Part shown: positions 7,446 through 16,462 of the stretch, piece by piece
How positions within the stretch are numbered: the first letter of the stretch is position 1
Layout of the letters: every line of letters starts with the position of its first letter
From: an uncultured Chthonomonadales bacterium
Lineage (GTDB): Bacteria; Armatimonadota; Chthonomonadetes; Chthonomonadales; CAJBBX01
Assembly: GCA_938005745.1 (NCBI GenBank)
Contig: CALLMM010000001.1
Coordinates: 62,001-126,000, forward strand
Direction: 5' to 3'
DNA length: 64,000 nt
Notes under the pieces: generated by a model
Database searches by the model: none
What the model saw: the letters and a program-made list of their open reading frames with translations, nothing else
What the model was told of the DNA's origin: nothing
Translations under genes and position numbers: made by a program

Positions 7446-9245
7446 ATGGAGACGACTTCTGACCGGAAGCCGATCGCCCCGGCGGTAGAGCGGCTGCACG
7501 CGCTGGAGCGGCTGGCGCGCGAGTCACAGGCGCTGACGATCGCGGACGAAGCCGCCTCACTGGCGGAGCGGGCGTCCGAGGGCAGGTTCTACGTCGCCTG
7601 TGTAGGGCAGTTCAAGCGGGGCAAATCTACCCTGCTCAACGCGCTGACCGGAAGCTCCGTGCTTCCCACCGGCGTCGTTCCGGTCACCTCCGTGCCCACG
7701 GTGATCCGCTACGGCGACTTTGCCGTGCGGATGCGCGTGGCGCATCCGCCGCAACGCGAGCCGTCGGAGCGCGCCCTGCGGGACGGCTGGATGCCGATCC
7801 CCGCCGAACAGCTGGCGGAGTTCGTCTCCGAAGAGCGCAACCCGGGCAACCGCAAGGGCGTGCGCGCCGTCGAGGTCTTCCTGCCGTCGCCGATGCTTGC
7901 CGGCGGTCTCTGCCTGGTGGACACGCCGGGGCTGGGATCGGTCTTTGAGGCGAACAGCGAGGCGACCCGCGAGTTCGTGCCGCACATTGACGCTGCGCTG
8001 GTGGTGCTGGGGTTCGATCCTCCCCTCTCCGCAGAGGAGTTGAATCTGGTGGAGACGATCGCCCGGGACGTGGAGGAGTTCATCTTCGTGCTCAACAAAG
8101 CGGACCGGGTGACAGAGGCGGAGGCGGCGGAGGCGGAGGCGTTCACCCGGCGCGTGCTGCAGGAGCGGCTGGGAAGGCAGATAGACCGCCTCTACCGCGT
8201 CAGCGCGCAGGAGCGGCTCTCCGCCGACGCTCCCGCCCGCGACTGGCATGCGCTCGAGGAGCGTCTGCAGCGCATGACAGAGCAGTCGGGGCGCGCGCTG
8301 GTGGAGGAGGCGGTGCGCCGGGGCATGGCGCATCTGGGCGAGCGTCTATATCGGTCGCTGGCGGAAGAGGACGCCGCGCTGCGGCGTCCTCTGGAGGAGT
8401 CGGCGCAGCGGCTTCAGAGACTGCGCGCCGCCTCCGAAGCCGCCAGCCGCGCGCTTCAGGACCTGGGTCCGCTCTTCGACGCGGAGATACAGCGGCTGAG
8501 CCGCGCCTTCGCCGACCGGCGCGCCGCCTTCCTGCGGGAGACGCTGCCGACCCTGCACGCCCGGCTCTCACAGGAGATCGGCGCGATGGAGGCTCCCTCC
8601 GGACCGGCGCTGCGACGTCAGGCGTTTGAGGCGGCGCAACGGCTGGCGCAGGAGGCGGTCGCCCCCTGGCTGAGCGGATCGGAGCAGGCTGCCGGCGAGG
8701 CGTACCAGACCGCCGCCGACCGCTTTCTGGAGATCGTCCGCAATCTGCTGACGAGCCTGCGCGATTCGGAGGCGCGGGAGATCGTCTCGCTTCCGCCGGA
8801 CATCGAGGAGGAGCGGCAGCTTGGCTCCCGACGCCGGTTCTACTTCCACCGTTTCCATCATCTGGCTTCGCCGGCGGGACTGTTTCCGGCTCTGCAGTGG
8901 CTGGCGGACCTGCTGCTGCCCCGCCGCATCACCCGCATCCGGGTCGAGCGGGACGCGCAGGCGTTTCTGCGACGGCTTCTGCAGACCAACGCCGCCCGCG
9001 TCGAAAGCGATCTGAAGGAGCGGCTGCAGAACAGCCGGATCCATCTGGAGAGCCGGGTTCGTTTCATCCTCTCGGAGGCGCTGCAGGCAGCGGAACGAGC
9101 CATGGAGCGCGCGCGCGCCGTGCAGGCAGCCGGCGCCGAGGCGGTGCAGGCGTCCCTGCATCGGCTGGAGGCGAGTCAGGCGCAGCTGCAGGCTCTGCTG
9201 AACGCAGACGGACACGCGCAGACGAACGCCCCGCCGGCAGCGTGA
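7446..9245 (+). CDS. Dynamin-family GTPase, last gene of the fluoride-responsive operon
   Basis: A 599-residue bacterial dynamin-like protein. The GTPase domain shows G1 GQFKRGKST (residues about 54-62), G2 threonine in PVTSVPT, G3 DTPG (about 159-162) and G4 NKAD (about 217-220). The rest is long, helical and heptad-rich (about 280-600), typical of the stalk. The stretch LASPAGLFPALQWLADLLL near residue 475 could be a membrane-inserting paddle. Such proteins remodel or seal membranes under stress. It starts at ATG 7446, after GGAGGG, 22 bases behind enolase, so it is almost certainly in the same transcript. The upstream in-frame extension into enolase is rejected. Confidence 0.85.
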   Translation: METTSDRKPIAPAVERLHALERLARESQALTIADEAASLAERASEGRFYVACVGQFKRGKSTLLNALTGSSVLPTGVVPVTSVPTVIRYGDFAVRMRVAHPPQREPSERALRDGWMPIPAEQLAEFVSEERNPGNRKGVRAVEVFLPSPMLAGGLCLVDTPGLGSVFEANSEATREFVPHIDAALVVLGFDPPLSAEELNLVETIARDVEEFIFVLNKADRVTEAEAAEAEAFTRRVLQERLGRQIDRLYRVSAQERLSADAPARDWHALEERLQRMTEQSGRALVEEAVRRGMAHLGERLYRSLAEEDAALRRPLEESAQRLQRLRAASEAASRALQDLGPLFDAEIQRLSRAFADRRAAFLRETLPTLHARLSQEIGAMEAPSGPALRRQAFEAAQRLAQEAVAPWLSGSEQAAGEAYQTAADRFLEIVRNLLTSLRDSEAREIVSLPPDIEEERQLGSRRRFYFHRFHHLASPAGLFPALQWLADLLLPRRITRIRVERDAQAFLRRLLQTNAARVESDLKERLQNSRIHLESRVRFILSEALQAAERAMERARAVQAAGAEAVQASLHRLEASQAQLQALLNADGHAQTNAPPAA

Positions 9246-9305
9246 GACTGCCCGCCCCGTCCTCTGCCGCCTGCGTCAGGGCTGCCTGCGCGCCGCCGGA
9301 GCGGT

Positions 9306-12300
9306 TCAAGGGCGCGCCGTTCGGGCGCGCAGGGTCTCGATCGCCTGCGCCACCGCCGCCCGATGGCGCAGCAGCGGCTGCGGGTCGGTCGAGAAGTGAG
9401 TCATGCTGCGGCAGACCTCCGCCGGAACCGTCAGCAGCCTGCGGGCGCGCGCCACCGCCGCCGAGCGGTCGCCTCGCGCCTCCGCCTGTCGCACCAGCTT
9501 CTCCAGCAGCCGGAAATACTCCCAGTCCTCCACGCCGTCGCCCAGCATCTCCCACCGCAGCGCGATGATCGGACCGGTGCGGTACTCCGTCGTCCGGTCC
9601 TCGTTGGGACGGCGGTTGGGCGGATAGAAAAAGCGTCCGTCCCCGTTGCCCCAGACTCCCGCCGCGTCCGCCACGTAGCTCATCGGGTCCTCCCAGGGGT
9701 TCTGCACCCGATCGCGAAACTGCTGCGGGCTGGTCCACCAGGTCGTCTCCCAGATCAGCACCCCCTGCACCCGATTCATCCATGTCTGCCACAGCCACAT
9801 CCGCAGTTCGATGGCGGGATGGTCTATGAACAGCGTGCAGAACGGCTCCTTCGGTCCCGTGCAGACGTACCACCAGACCTCTTCGCCCAGCCGCTGACGC
9901 GCCCGCGACGCGGAGTAGGTGAAGTTGGGCGTGATCGGGCACCACAGGTCTACATGCCCGTACAGAGCCGGCTGAAACTCCTCGGTCAGCATCCGCTTCA
10001 GCTTCGGCACATAGCGGCGCAGCTTCTCCATCCCGCGGATCACAAACGGGTAGTCGTTCACCTCCGGCTCGTCGTACCAGTAGATGTAGACTTTTGAGAG
10101 CCAGCCGTTCTTCTCCAGATGCGCCTGCACCTGCTCCCCGAAGGCGGTCATCAGCCGGTCGTACTCCGGCGTCCCCTCCGCATACCCCATGAAGTCGCCC
10201 GGATAGTAGTCGGGATGGCGTCCGCCGCCCATGCCGGGGATAAAGAGGGTCACGGAGTTGAAGCCGAGTTCATCCAGATAGCGGCGCGCCGCCCGGTCGA
10301 AGGCGGTGAAGTCTATCGTCAACTGCGGCGCGGCATCGGTCTCAAAGCCGCCGTCCGGCACGAGCTCCGCCCCGTCGGAGACGCGCGTGAGCGAGACGCC
10401 GTCGAACCAGGCGACGCCCCTCTGCTCCCCCTTCTCCGTCCAGATCACCGGGCGCAGCACGATCCGCACGAAGTGCGCCTGCGGCGGAATCCGCGCGGTG
10501 AGATCCTCCGTCTCCTCCTGCCACGCGACGCCGCCTGTGCGGACGAGATCTATATTATGGTAGGCGATCCAGTTGCGGGCGGCGTCGTAACAGCCCAGCG
10601 TCACCATGTAGGACTGCCCAGGCTGCCCTGTGCGGCACTTCCAGCGCAGGCGGTAGCCCTCGCCCGGCTTCACCGGGATCACCTCGCTCCCCTCGATTGC
10701 GAGCGAGCGGCTCTCGCTGTCGTCCGCAATCTTCCGGCAGAAGGACCCCTCCGCCGGGTCTTCGCGCACCCGCTCGCCCCCCCTCCACACTGCGCCGGCG
10801 ACCTTCATCTCAAACGGAGCCAGCGCCATCGGGTTGTAGGGAGCCAGACGCGCCCGCGCAAACGCCTGCATATAGAGATCCCAGACCCTCTCCATCGCCT
10901 CGGCAGACTGCAGGTTATGGTAGCGGCGGATGTTGTCGGGGTTGATCCCGAACCCGGAGCGCAGCGCGGTCTTCTCCGGCAGCGAAAAGTCCCGCACCCG
11001 CAGCCGGATCGGCGCCGTCTGTGTCCGCGCGCCGCGCAGAACGATCCTGCCCTCGTACAGACCGGCGCGCGCGCCGCGCGGAACCGTGACGGTGATCCAG
11101 AGCGGGTTGTTGCGGGCGGGGCGGGGCTTCCAGCCGCCCTCCAGCGGCGGAAGCGGGTCGGGCCACTCGTCCACCGTGCCGACCCGATCGGTCGGGACGC
11201 GCACCGGCACATACCCCACCTCGCGGATCTCGATCGCCGTCTTCGGGATGCGCGCCCCGCCCGGTCCCGTCAGATCGGAGGCGGAGACCTGCAGCGTTCC
11301 GACCGCTCGGCGCGGAAGCAGGATCAGATGCGCGTGTTCCCGCTCGCCTCCCGCCGCCTCCATCCAGAGCGCGTCCCCTTTCGGATGGGGCTTCGTCGGA
11401 GCCGGACGGCGCGGATAGACCTTGTAGGGAGCCTCGCACCACCACAGGTCGCCCTCCGGGGTCGAAGCCAGGCGGTAGCCGTAGTCGGAGGCGTAGTACT
11501 CCGGCACAAACTCTTCAAACGAGGCGCGGAAGAGCGGACGCCGGTCCGCCCCCGCGACCTCCGCGACGACCGCCAGCCGCCCGGTCTTCGTCCAGCGATA
11601 GGGGAGCCGGATCGTCGTCTCACGGTTCGCCGGGACATTCACGGACTGTCGAATCGTGACCGTCTGCGCGGCGTCGGGGGTCAGCGCATCCGGGCGCGAC
11701 AGACGCATCGTCGCAAAGACCCTGCCCTGCGCGCCCTGCAGAGGTCGCAGGCGCAGAATCAGCGCGGCGTCGGAGGCGCGCCCCGGACTGCCGGAGACGC
11801 CGACCGCCGTCTGCCAGCGGGGATCGCGCCGCGTTACCTCCAGATAGCGCGTGGATCCCTGCGCGGCGGGGAGCGGACGGCTCAGCGTCGCCTCGTAGCG
11901 ATAGGCGTCTATCTGAAACGCGCCGGGAGCGGAGTTGCCCGCCGCGTCCCGCGCCGAGTCGCCCCGCAGCCGAACCCAGATCACGGAAGCCGGAAAGAGG
12001 CTCGACGGGATCGCCGCCTCGCCGCCCTGCCGGCGAAACCGTCCCGCCTCGACCCATGTCCGTCCGTCCCGGCTCGCCTCCGCCACGCACTCGCCCCCGA
12101 CGTAGAAGGGGAAGTTGAGGGCGATCTTCGCGCCCGTCTGCATCACGCCGGGCAGCGTGTGGCGGTAGACCACCTCCGATCCGCCCGTGAAGACCCAGCG
12201 GTTGGTGTTGAAGGCGGCGGTATGCGAGACCAGCGGGCGCGCGCTGTTGGAGCCTTCGCCGGCGAAGTGGGCGGAGAAGGAGTAGGAGGAGCCGTCCACC

Positions 12301-12818
12301 CGCTCCCCCTCTCCCAGTTCCATGCCGTTGAGCGTGGCGTGAACCGCCGCCGCTTCCGTCAACTCCACATCGTCAAAGTAGACGCGCCCCTGCAGATGCC
12401 ACTGCCCCAGACGCAAAAATGCGGAGGAGACGCTGTCGGGAGTTGTAAAGACGAAGGAGTAGGGCTGCCACGCAGGCGACGCCCCGAAGTCGCGGTTGCA
12501 GACATCCAGCCCGCTGACCACCGTCCAGGAGGCGGAGCCGGGCGCAATCTTCGCATGAAACCGCAGGCGATAGAGTCGGTTGGGAGGCAGACCGGGCGCG
12601 CTGCGCCGCCAGTAGGAGATGTCGCTGCCCGTCCCGACCACGCTCACGCTGCGACCGGCGCGTCCCTGCGTCTCCCAGCGTCCCGCGCCGACCAGCGTCC
12701 ATCCCTCCGGAGCCTGCGCGCCACGCTCGAAGTTCGCCTGAAGCGTCTGCGTCTCGCCCCGCGACAGCAGACCGCACAGCATCACGACCGTCAGCAGACC
12801 AGAAATCCGGCGCATCAT
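9306..12818 (-). CDS. Giant secreted DUF4091-domain glycoside-hydrolase-like protein
   Basis: About 1170 residues. A signal peptide starts MMRRISGLLTVVMLCGLLS, then come beta-rich carbohydrate-binding-like modules (about 20-700; one near 660-800 has a second CBM-like pattern). A C-terminal (beta/alpha)8-like DUF4091 region follows, with YIYWYDEPEVNDYPF, DLWCPITPNF, WWYVCTGPKEPF and MWLWQTWMNRVQGVLIWETTWW. DUF4091 proteins are predicted extracellular glycosidases of unknown substrate. The paired acidic residues of YDEPE are plausible catalytic groups. The start is taken as the ATG at 12818, because GGGAGGG sits 7 bases upstream; an in-frame TTG at 12839 is less likely. It stands alone, convergent with the fluoride operon. 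Confidence 0.8.
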   Translation of the reverse strand: MMRRISGLLTVVMLCGLLSRGETQTLQANFERGAQAPEGWTLVGAGRWETQGRAGRSVSVVGTGSDISYWRRSAPGLPPNRLYRLRFHAKIAPGSASWTVVSGLDVCNRDFGASPAWQPYSFVFTTPDSVSSAFLRLGQWHLQGRVYFDDVELTEAAAVHATLNGMELGEGERVDGSSYSFSAHFAGEGSNSARPLVSHTAAFNTNRWVFTGGSEVVYRHTLPGVMQTGAKIALNFPFYVGGECVAEASRDGRTWVEAGRFRRQGGEAAIPSSLFPASVIWVRLRGDSARDAAGNSAPGAFQIDAYRYEATLSRPLPAAQGSTRYLEVTRRDPRWQTAVGVSGSPGRASDAALILRLRPLQGAQGRVFATMRLSRPDALTPDAAQTVTIRQSVNVPANRETTIRLPYRWTKTGRLAVVAEVAGADRRPLFRASFEEFVPEYYASDYGYRLASTPEGDLWWCEAPYKVYPRRPAPTKPHPKGDALWMEAAGGEREHAHLILLPRRAVGTLQVSASDLTGPGGARIPKTAIEIREVGYVPVRVPTDRVGTVDEWPDPLPPLEGGWKPRPARNNPLWITVTVPRGARAGLYEGRIVLRGARTQTAPIRLRVRDFSLPEKTALRSGFGINPDNIRRYHNLQSAEAMERVWDLYMQAFARARLAPYNPMALAPFEMKVAGAVWRGGERVREDPAEGSFCRKIADDSESRSLAIEGSEVIPVKPGEGYRLRWKCRTGQPGQSYMVTLGCYDAARNWIAYHNIDLVRTGGVAWQEETEDLTARIPPQAHFVRIVLRPVIWTEKGEQRGVAWFDGVSLTRVSDGAELVPDGGFETDAAPQLTIDFTAFDRAARRYLDELGFNSVTLFIPGMGGGRHPDYYPGDFMGYAEGTPEYDRLMTAFGEQVQAHLEKNGWLSKVYIYWYDEPEVNDYPFVIRGMEKLRRYVPKLKRMLTEEFQPALYGHVDLWCPITPNFTYSASRARQRLGEEVWWYVCTGPKEPFCTLFIDHPAIELRMWLWQTWMNRVQGVLIWETTWWTSPQQFRDRVQNPWEDPMSYVADAAGVWGNGDGRFFYPPNRRPNEDRTTEYRTGPIIALRWEMLGDGVEDWEYFRLLEKLVRQAEARGDRSAAVARARRLLTVPAEVCRSMTHFSTDPQPLLRHRAAVAQAIETLRARTARP

Positions 12819-12927
12819 CGCACATCCCTCCCGCAGCAATATACGCTCCCTCTTCTTCCGACCGGGAGACCTCTGCTGGAAAGAGCTTCGCTGTCAGCGC
12901 GCGGTTTCCTGCGGAGAGAGGGGGCGG

Positions 12928-13392
12928 CTACTCCCCGATATCGAGGCGGTAACGGCACTTCTGCCGCTCTCCCTGCCAGTACATATCGAGCGTCGGGGGA
13001 AGGTCTACGATCTCGACCAGCGTCGCGCCCAGAATCTCACAGGTGCGCCGCGAGGCGATATTGTCGGGGTTGCAGGTGATCCAGAGGGTATGCAAGCCGT
13101 GCCGGCGCGCCAGAGGAAAGAGCAGTCGGCAGGCGCGCGCCGCAAACCGGCGTCCGCGATACGCCGGCTCGACCCCGTAGCCGATGTGTCCGCCGTACAT
13201 CAGGATGTTGTAGGTGTTGCCAATCCGCAGATCAATGCTGCCCGCCTCGACATCGGCGCCGACCAGCGTCATCTTGAACCGGTAGGCGGGCGCGCGCCCC
13301 AAAAGCGCCATACCGGGACGCTTCTCCACCAGCTTCAACTCCAGTTCCCCATCCACCAGTCTGCCGGGATCGAAAAACTCAAACGCGGACAT
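12928..13392 (-). CDS. GNAT-family N-acetyltransferase
   Basis: A 154-residue GNAT protein. The acetyl-CoA binding element is GYGVEPAYRGRRFAARA (residues about 72-88), followed by LWITCNPDNIASRRTCEILGA, the usual beta5/alpha4 region of ribosomal-protein or small-molecule acetyltransferases. It resembles tagatose-phosphate kinase-neighbour and RimJ-like acetyltransferases, but the substrate is unknown. The start is ATG 13392, preceded by GAAGGAGGGG at the right spacing; a longer frame to 13503 has no ribosome-binding site and is rejected. Confidence 0.85.
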   Translation of the reverse strand: MSAFEFFDPGRLVDGELELKLVEKRPGMALLGRAPAYRFKMTLVGADVEAGSIDLRIGNTYNILMYGGHIGYGVEPAYRGRRFAARACRLLFPLARRHGLHTLWITCNPDNIASRRTCEILGATLVEIVDLPPTLDMYWQGERQKCRYRLDIGE

Positions 13393-13520
13393 CGCGGCGG
13401 TCCCCTCCTTCGCCCCATTATACGCGCCCGAACCGCAGGAGTCAAACGGAAGCCGCAGGGAGGAAAAAGCCCGCGCAGAGCAGAACAGCAGAGACAGAAT
13501 CACACGCTTGAGGAGATGCC

Positions 13521-14321
13521 ATGTCCGCTCTCGCGCTGGAAAACGCCCGCGCCGCCTACGAAGCCGACGGCTTTTTCATGATCCCGCAGTCCATCTTCCC
13601 GGAGGAGCTGATCGCGCGCGCCATCGCCGGAATGGACGCCATCCGGCGCGGCGAATACGACACCGGTCGCCCGCCGCAGCCCTCGCCCTGGAACCCCGGC
13701 GACGATCCGAACGCGCTGTGCAAAATCGAGCAGCCGCAGTTCGCCAGCCGGGCGGTCTTTGAACTGGTCGGACACCCCGCGCTCGGGGAAGCCGCCGCCG
13801 CCATCACCGGCGCGACGATGGTGCAGGCGTGGTGGGTGCAGCTTCTCTACAAGCCCCCCGCCGCCCCCGACAGCCAGAAGAAGACGAACGTCGGCTGGCA
13901 CCAGGACCGCTACTACTGGAACATCTGGGAGGAGGGTAGCGAACTGTTCACCGCCTGGGTTGCGCTGTCGGACGTGACGGAGGAGAGCGGTCCGATGCGC
14001 TTTGTGCGCGGCTCCCATCGCTGGGGATTTCGCAATCAGGGCGACTTCTTCGAGCAGGATCTCGACGGACAGCTGCGCGCCATCGAGGTGCCGGAGGGCG
14101 AACGCTGGGAAGAGGCGGCGGCGATCCTGCCTCCCGGCGGCGTCAGCTTCCACCACTGCCTGACGTTTCATGGCTCCGGTCCGAACCACTCCGCCGGTCC
14201 GCGCCGCAGCTTCGCGATCCACCTGCGCACGCAGAACTCCCGCCCGGTCGGCGACCGAAGGGAGGGGCTGGCGCAGTTCATTGACGACCCGACGCTCTGC
14301 CCGATCCTGTACGGAGGTTAA
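13521..14321 (+). CDS. Phytanoyl-CoA dioxygenase (PhyH) family protein
   Basis: A 266-residue Fe(II)/2-oxoglutarate-dependent dioxygenase-like protein. The facial triad is visible as WHQDRYYW (H and D near residue 130), with the distal His in SFHHCLTFHGSGPNHS near 215; the 2-oxoglutarate-binding Arg is in PRRSFAIH. The family hydroxylates diverse small molecules and lipids, so a substrate cannot be assigned. Start ATG 13521 follows GAGGAGATGCC. The gene converges on another member of the same family 10 bases downstream. Confidence 0.88.
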   Translation: MSALALENARAAYEADGFFMIPQSIFPEELIARAIAGMDAIRRGEYDTGRPPQPSPWNPGDDPNALCKIEQPQFASRAVFELVGHPALGEAAAAITGATMVQAWWVQLLYKPPAAPDSQKKTNVGWHQDRYYWNIWEEGSELFTAWVALSDVTEESGPMRFVRGSHRWGFRNQGDFFEQDLDGQLRAIEVPEGERWEEAAAILPPGGVSFHHCLTFHGSGPNHSAGPRRSFAIHLRTQNSRPVGDRREGLAQFIDDPTLCPILYGG

Positions 14322-14331
14322 GAGAGCCTTC

Positions 14332-15063
14332 TCACTCCTCCACCAGCATCGTCTCCTGCACGTCGGCGCGGAACAGCCAGGTATCTTCATGGACATAGTG
14401 GACGGCGAAGGCGCGGCGGGGACGATCTGCCGATTCGTTGGCGAAAGAGCCGTGAATCACCATGCCGGAGAAGAAGACGCCCGCGCCGCAGGGAACCGTC
14501 AGGCGCACGATTTCAGCGGGATCGAGATCGTCAATTTCGAAGGAGTACATCGTCTGCGTCCACTCGCGCCCGTCGCGGTCGCGCATGAGGTGGTCGTTGA
14601 CCCAGGAGACATGGTCGGCTTCGTTGCGGGTGCGGTGCGCGCTCCGAAGCCCCTGAAGATGGCTTCCCGGCACGACGCAGAGTCCCCCGTTATCCGGTCC
14701 GGTGTCGGAGAGCGCGAGCCAGCACGCCATCAGCGTATTGGGTTCGTTCGGCAGGTAGTGGCTGTCCTGATGCAGCGCGATCCCCTTTCCGCCTCTCGGC
14801 GGCTTGTCGAGATACATGGTCTGCACAATGCGCGGACGCCCCTGCAGAATCTGACGCGCTCCCCCCGCCGCCTTCGGATGAGTCGCCAGATAGCGATACT
14901 GCGGATCGTGCCGATGCCCCTGCAGTCCGAACGCGCCTTCCGGCGTGTGATGGACAAAGGCTTGCGTCTCCTCCGCCGTCAGCAGATCGGGGACGACGAC
15001 GTAGCCCTGCGCGTGGAAATGGGCGACCTGTTCGGGCGTGAGGATGCTGACGGGCGCGCTCAT
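14332..15063 (-). CDS. Phytanoyl-CoA dioxygenase (PhyH) family protein
   Basis: A 243-residue member of the Fe(II)/2-oxoglutarate oxygenase family. The metal-binding HxD is in LHQDSHYLP near residue 110, and the third ligand His in MVIHGSFANES near 205, followed by RPRRAFAVHYV. LPNEPNTLMACWLALSDT is typical of the bacterial PhyH group. It is only distantly similar to the neighbouring convergent PhyH gene, so the pair is not a recent duplication. Start ATG 15063, with AAAGGAGTAG upstream. Substrate unknown. Confidence 0.88.
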   Translation of the reverse strand: MSAPVSILTPEQVAHFHAQGYVVVPDLLTAEETQAFVHHTPEGAFGLQGHRHDPQYRYLATHPKAAGGARQILQGRPRIVQTMYLDKPPRGGKGIALHQDSHYLPNEPNTLMACWLALSDTGPDNGGLCVVPGSHLQGLRSAHRTRNEADHVSWVNDHLMRDRDGREWTQTMYSFEIDDLDPAEIVRLTVPCGAGVFFSGMVIHGSFANESADRPRRAFAVHYVHEDTWLFRADVQETMLVEE

Positions 15064-15154
15064 ACTCTACTCCTTTCCTGCGGGACCGGCGGATGCGTAA
15101 CGGCTCCTCTCCGCGCATAGCCGGAGGAGAGGAGCCGGAGAGAGAAGGGGCGGA

Positions 15155-15589
15155 CTAGAGCCGGATGTCCACCAGCGCGCTGACGCCGACCCCCGGCACG
15201 CGCCGCAGATTGGTCGCGGAGCGCGCCTCGATGGGAATCAGCGCCTTCAGGCGAATGCCGCCGACCAGCCGGAAGTTGCCTTCCAGCTGCGCCACCGCCT
15301 TCACCTTGTCCACCTGTCTTTTGGGACCCGTAACCTGCACCGCGCCGAGATACTCCCCGCTGCCGATGCTCAGGATCGGAACCACCTTCGTCGCCTGATT
15401 GATGCTCAGATTGCGGTCTCCGGTCAGGCTGTTGATGCCCTTGTCAATGTCCGGTCCGAACTTGTCCACCGCCACCGCAATCGCGCCGCCTTTCAACACC
15501 TTGCCCAGCTGCGCATAGGCAAATGCGCCCAACGCGGTACAGAGGACCGCCGTCAAGGCCACCACTGCAAACAGTCTTTTTCGATCCAT
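15155..15589 (-). CDS. Exported hypothetical protein
   Basis: A 144-residue protein with a clear N-terminal export signal (MDRKRLFAVVALTAVLCTALGAF) and a small beta-rich body; no cysteines after the signal and no motif I recognise. The strong ribosome-binding site GGAGGT precedes ATG 15589. It lies 66 bases downstream of the MscS gene on the same strand and may be co-transcribed with it, so a role in the envelope is likely but unproven. Confidence 0.7.
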   Translation of the reverse strand: MDRKRLFAVVALTAVLCTALGAFAYAQLGKVLKGGAIAVAVDKFGPDIDKGINSLTGDRNLSINQATKVVPILSIGSGEYLGAVQVTGPKRQVDKVKAVAQLEGNFRLVGGIRLKALIPIEARSATNLRRVPGVGVSALVDIRL

Positions 15590-15655
15590 GTTGTTTTTAC
15601 CTCCATGAAGTTATTTACGTCGTAACACAGCCGAACGTCCTCTTTTGTCGAACCC

Positions 15656-16462
15656 CTACCCGTTGCGCACGAGGATATGCTGCGCCGGAACGGTGAAGCC
15701 CTTCTCCGCGCTGGTCTCCGCCAGCATCCGGGTGGTGTCGAAGTAGACCTGCCAGTAGTGTTCGTTGCTGCAGTAGGGGCGCACTGCCAGCAGGGGACCG
15801 TAGCTGTTGAACTCCAGGATCTCGACATCGGGAGCCGGCTCCTTTACCACGTTGGGGATCTGCGCCAGCCGCTCCTTCAGCAGCGCTCGCACCGCCATGA
15901 TGTCGGTATCGTGATAGAACTGTTTGGTCAGGTCCACACGCCGGAAGGGGTTATGAGAGAAGTTCTGCACGTTGTCGGAGAGGATCTTATTGTTTCCGAC
16001 AATGGTCAGCAGGTTGTCCGGGGTGTTGATCTTGGTGGCGAACGGACCGATCTCCACAATGGTTCCGGTTACTCCGCCCGCCGACACAAAGTCGCCCACC
16101 TTGAACGGGCGCAGGATGATCATAAAGACTCCGGCGGCGAAATTTGCCAGCAAACCGCTCCACGCCGTCCCGATGGCAAGACCAAACGCGGCAAACAGCG
16201 CAGCGAAGGTGGCGGTCTGGACGCCGAACGCACCCAGAATGGAGATGATCAGTACGATATTCAGCAGACCGTTGATCGTGGAAGCCACATAGGAGGCGAC
16301 AGTGCTGTCCATCTTCTGCCGCTGCATCGCGCCGTTGAGGAGGCGAACCGCCAGTCTGATCAACCAGCGCCCCACGATCCACAGCCCCAGCGCACCCAGA
16401 ACCTGGAAGCCGATATGCGTTCCCTGCTCTACCAGCGTCTGGCTCAGTCTCTCCCAGTTCAT
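15656..16462 (-). CDS. Small-conductance mechanosensitive channel (MscS family)
   Basis: A 268-residue protein with three predicted transmembrane helices (about 15-40, 60-82, 88-115). The pore-lining helix is glycine/alanine rich (AAFGLAIGTAWSGLLANFAAG), followed by the beta-domain signature RPFKVGDFVSAGGVTGTV-like, read here as FKVGDFVSAGGVTGTIVEIG, and INTPDNLLTIVGNNKIL. Length and layout match short MscS homologues that release osmolytes on hypo-osmotic shock. Start ATG 16462, preceded by GAAAGGAG. Probably first gene of a two-gene unit with the exported protein. Confidence 0.92.
   Translation of the reverse strand: MNWERLSQTLVEQGTHIGFQVLGALGLWIVGRWLIRLAVRLLNGAMQRQKMDSTVASYVASTINGLLNIVLIISILGAFGVQTATFAALFAAFGLAIGTAWSGLLANFAAGVFMIILRPFKVGDFVSAGGVTGTIVEIGPFATKINTPDNLLTIVGNNKILSDNVQNFSHNPFRRVDLTKQFYHDTDIMAVRALLKERLAQIPNVVKEPAPDVEILEFNSYGPLLAVRPYCSNEHYWQVYFDTTRMLAETSAEKGFTVPAQHILVRNG

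Noticed and set aside
10119-13079. Antisense open frame of almost 1000 codons opposite the DUF4091 gene
   Set aside because: Arg/Pro/His-rich composition typical of a shadow frame; the minus-strand gene has signal peptide and recognisable domain.
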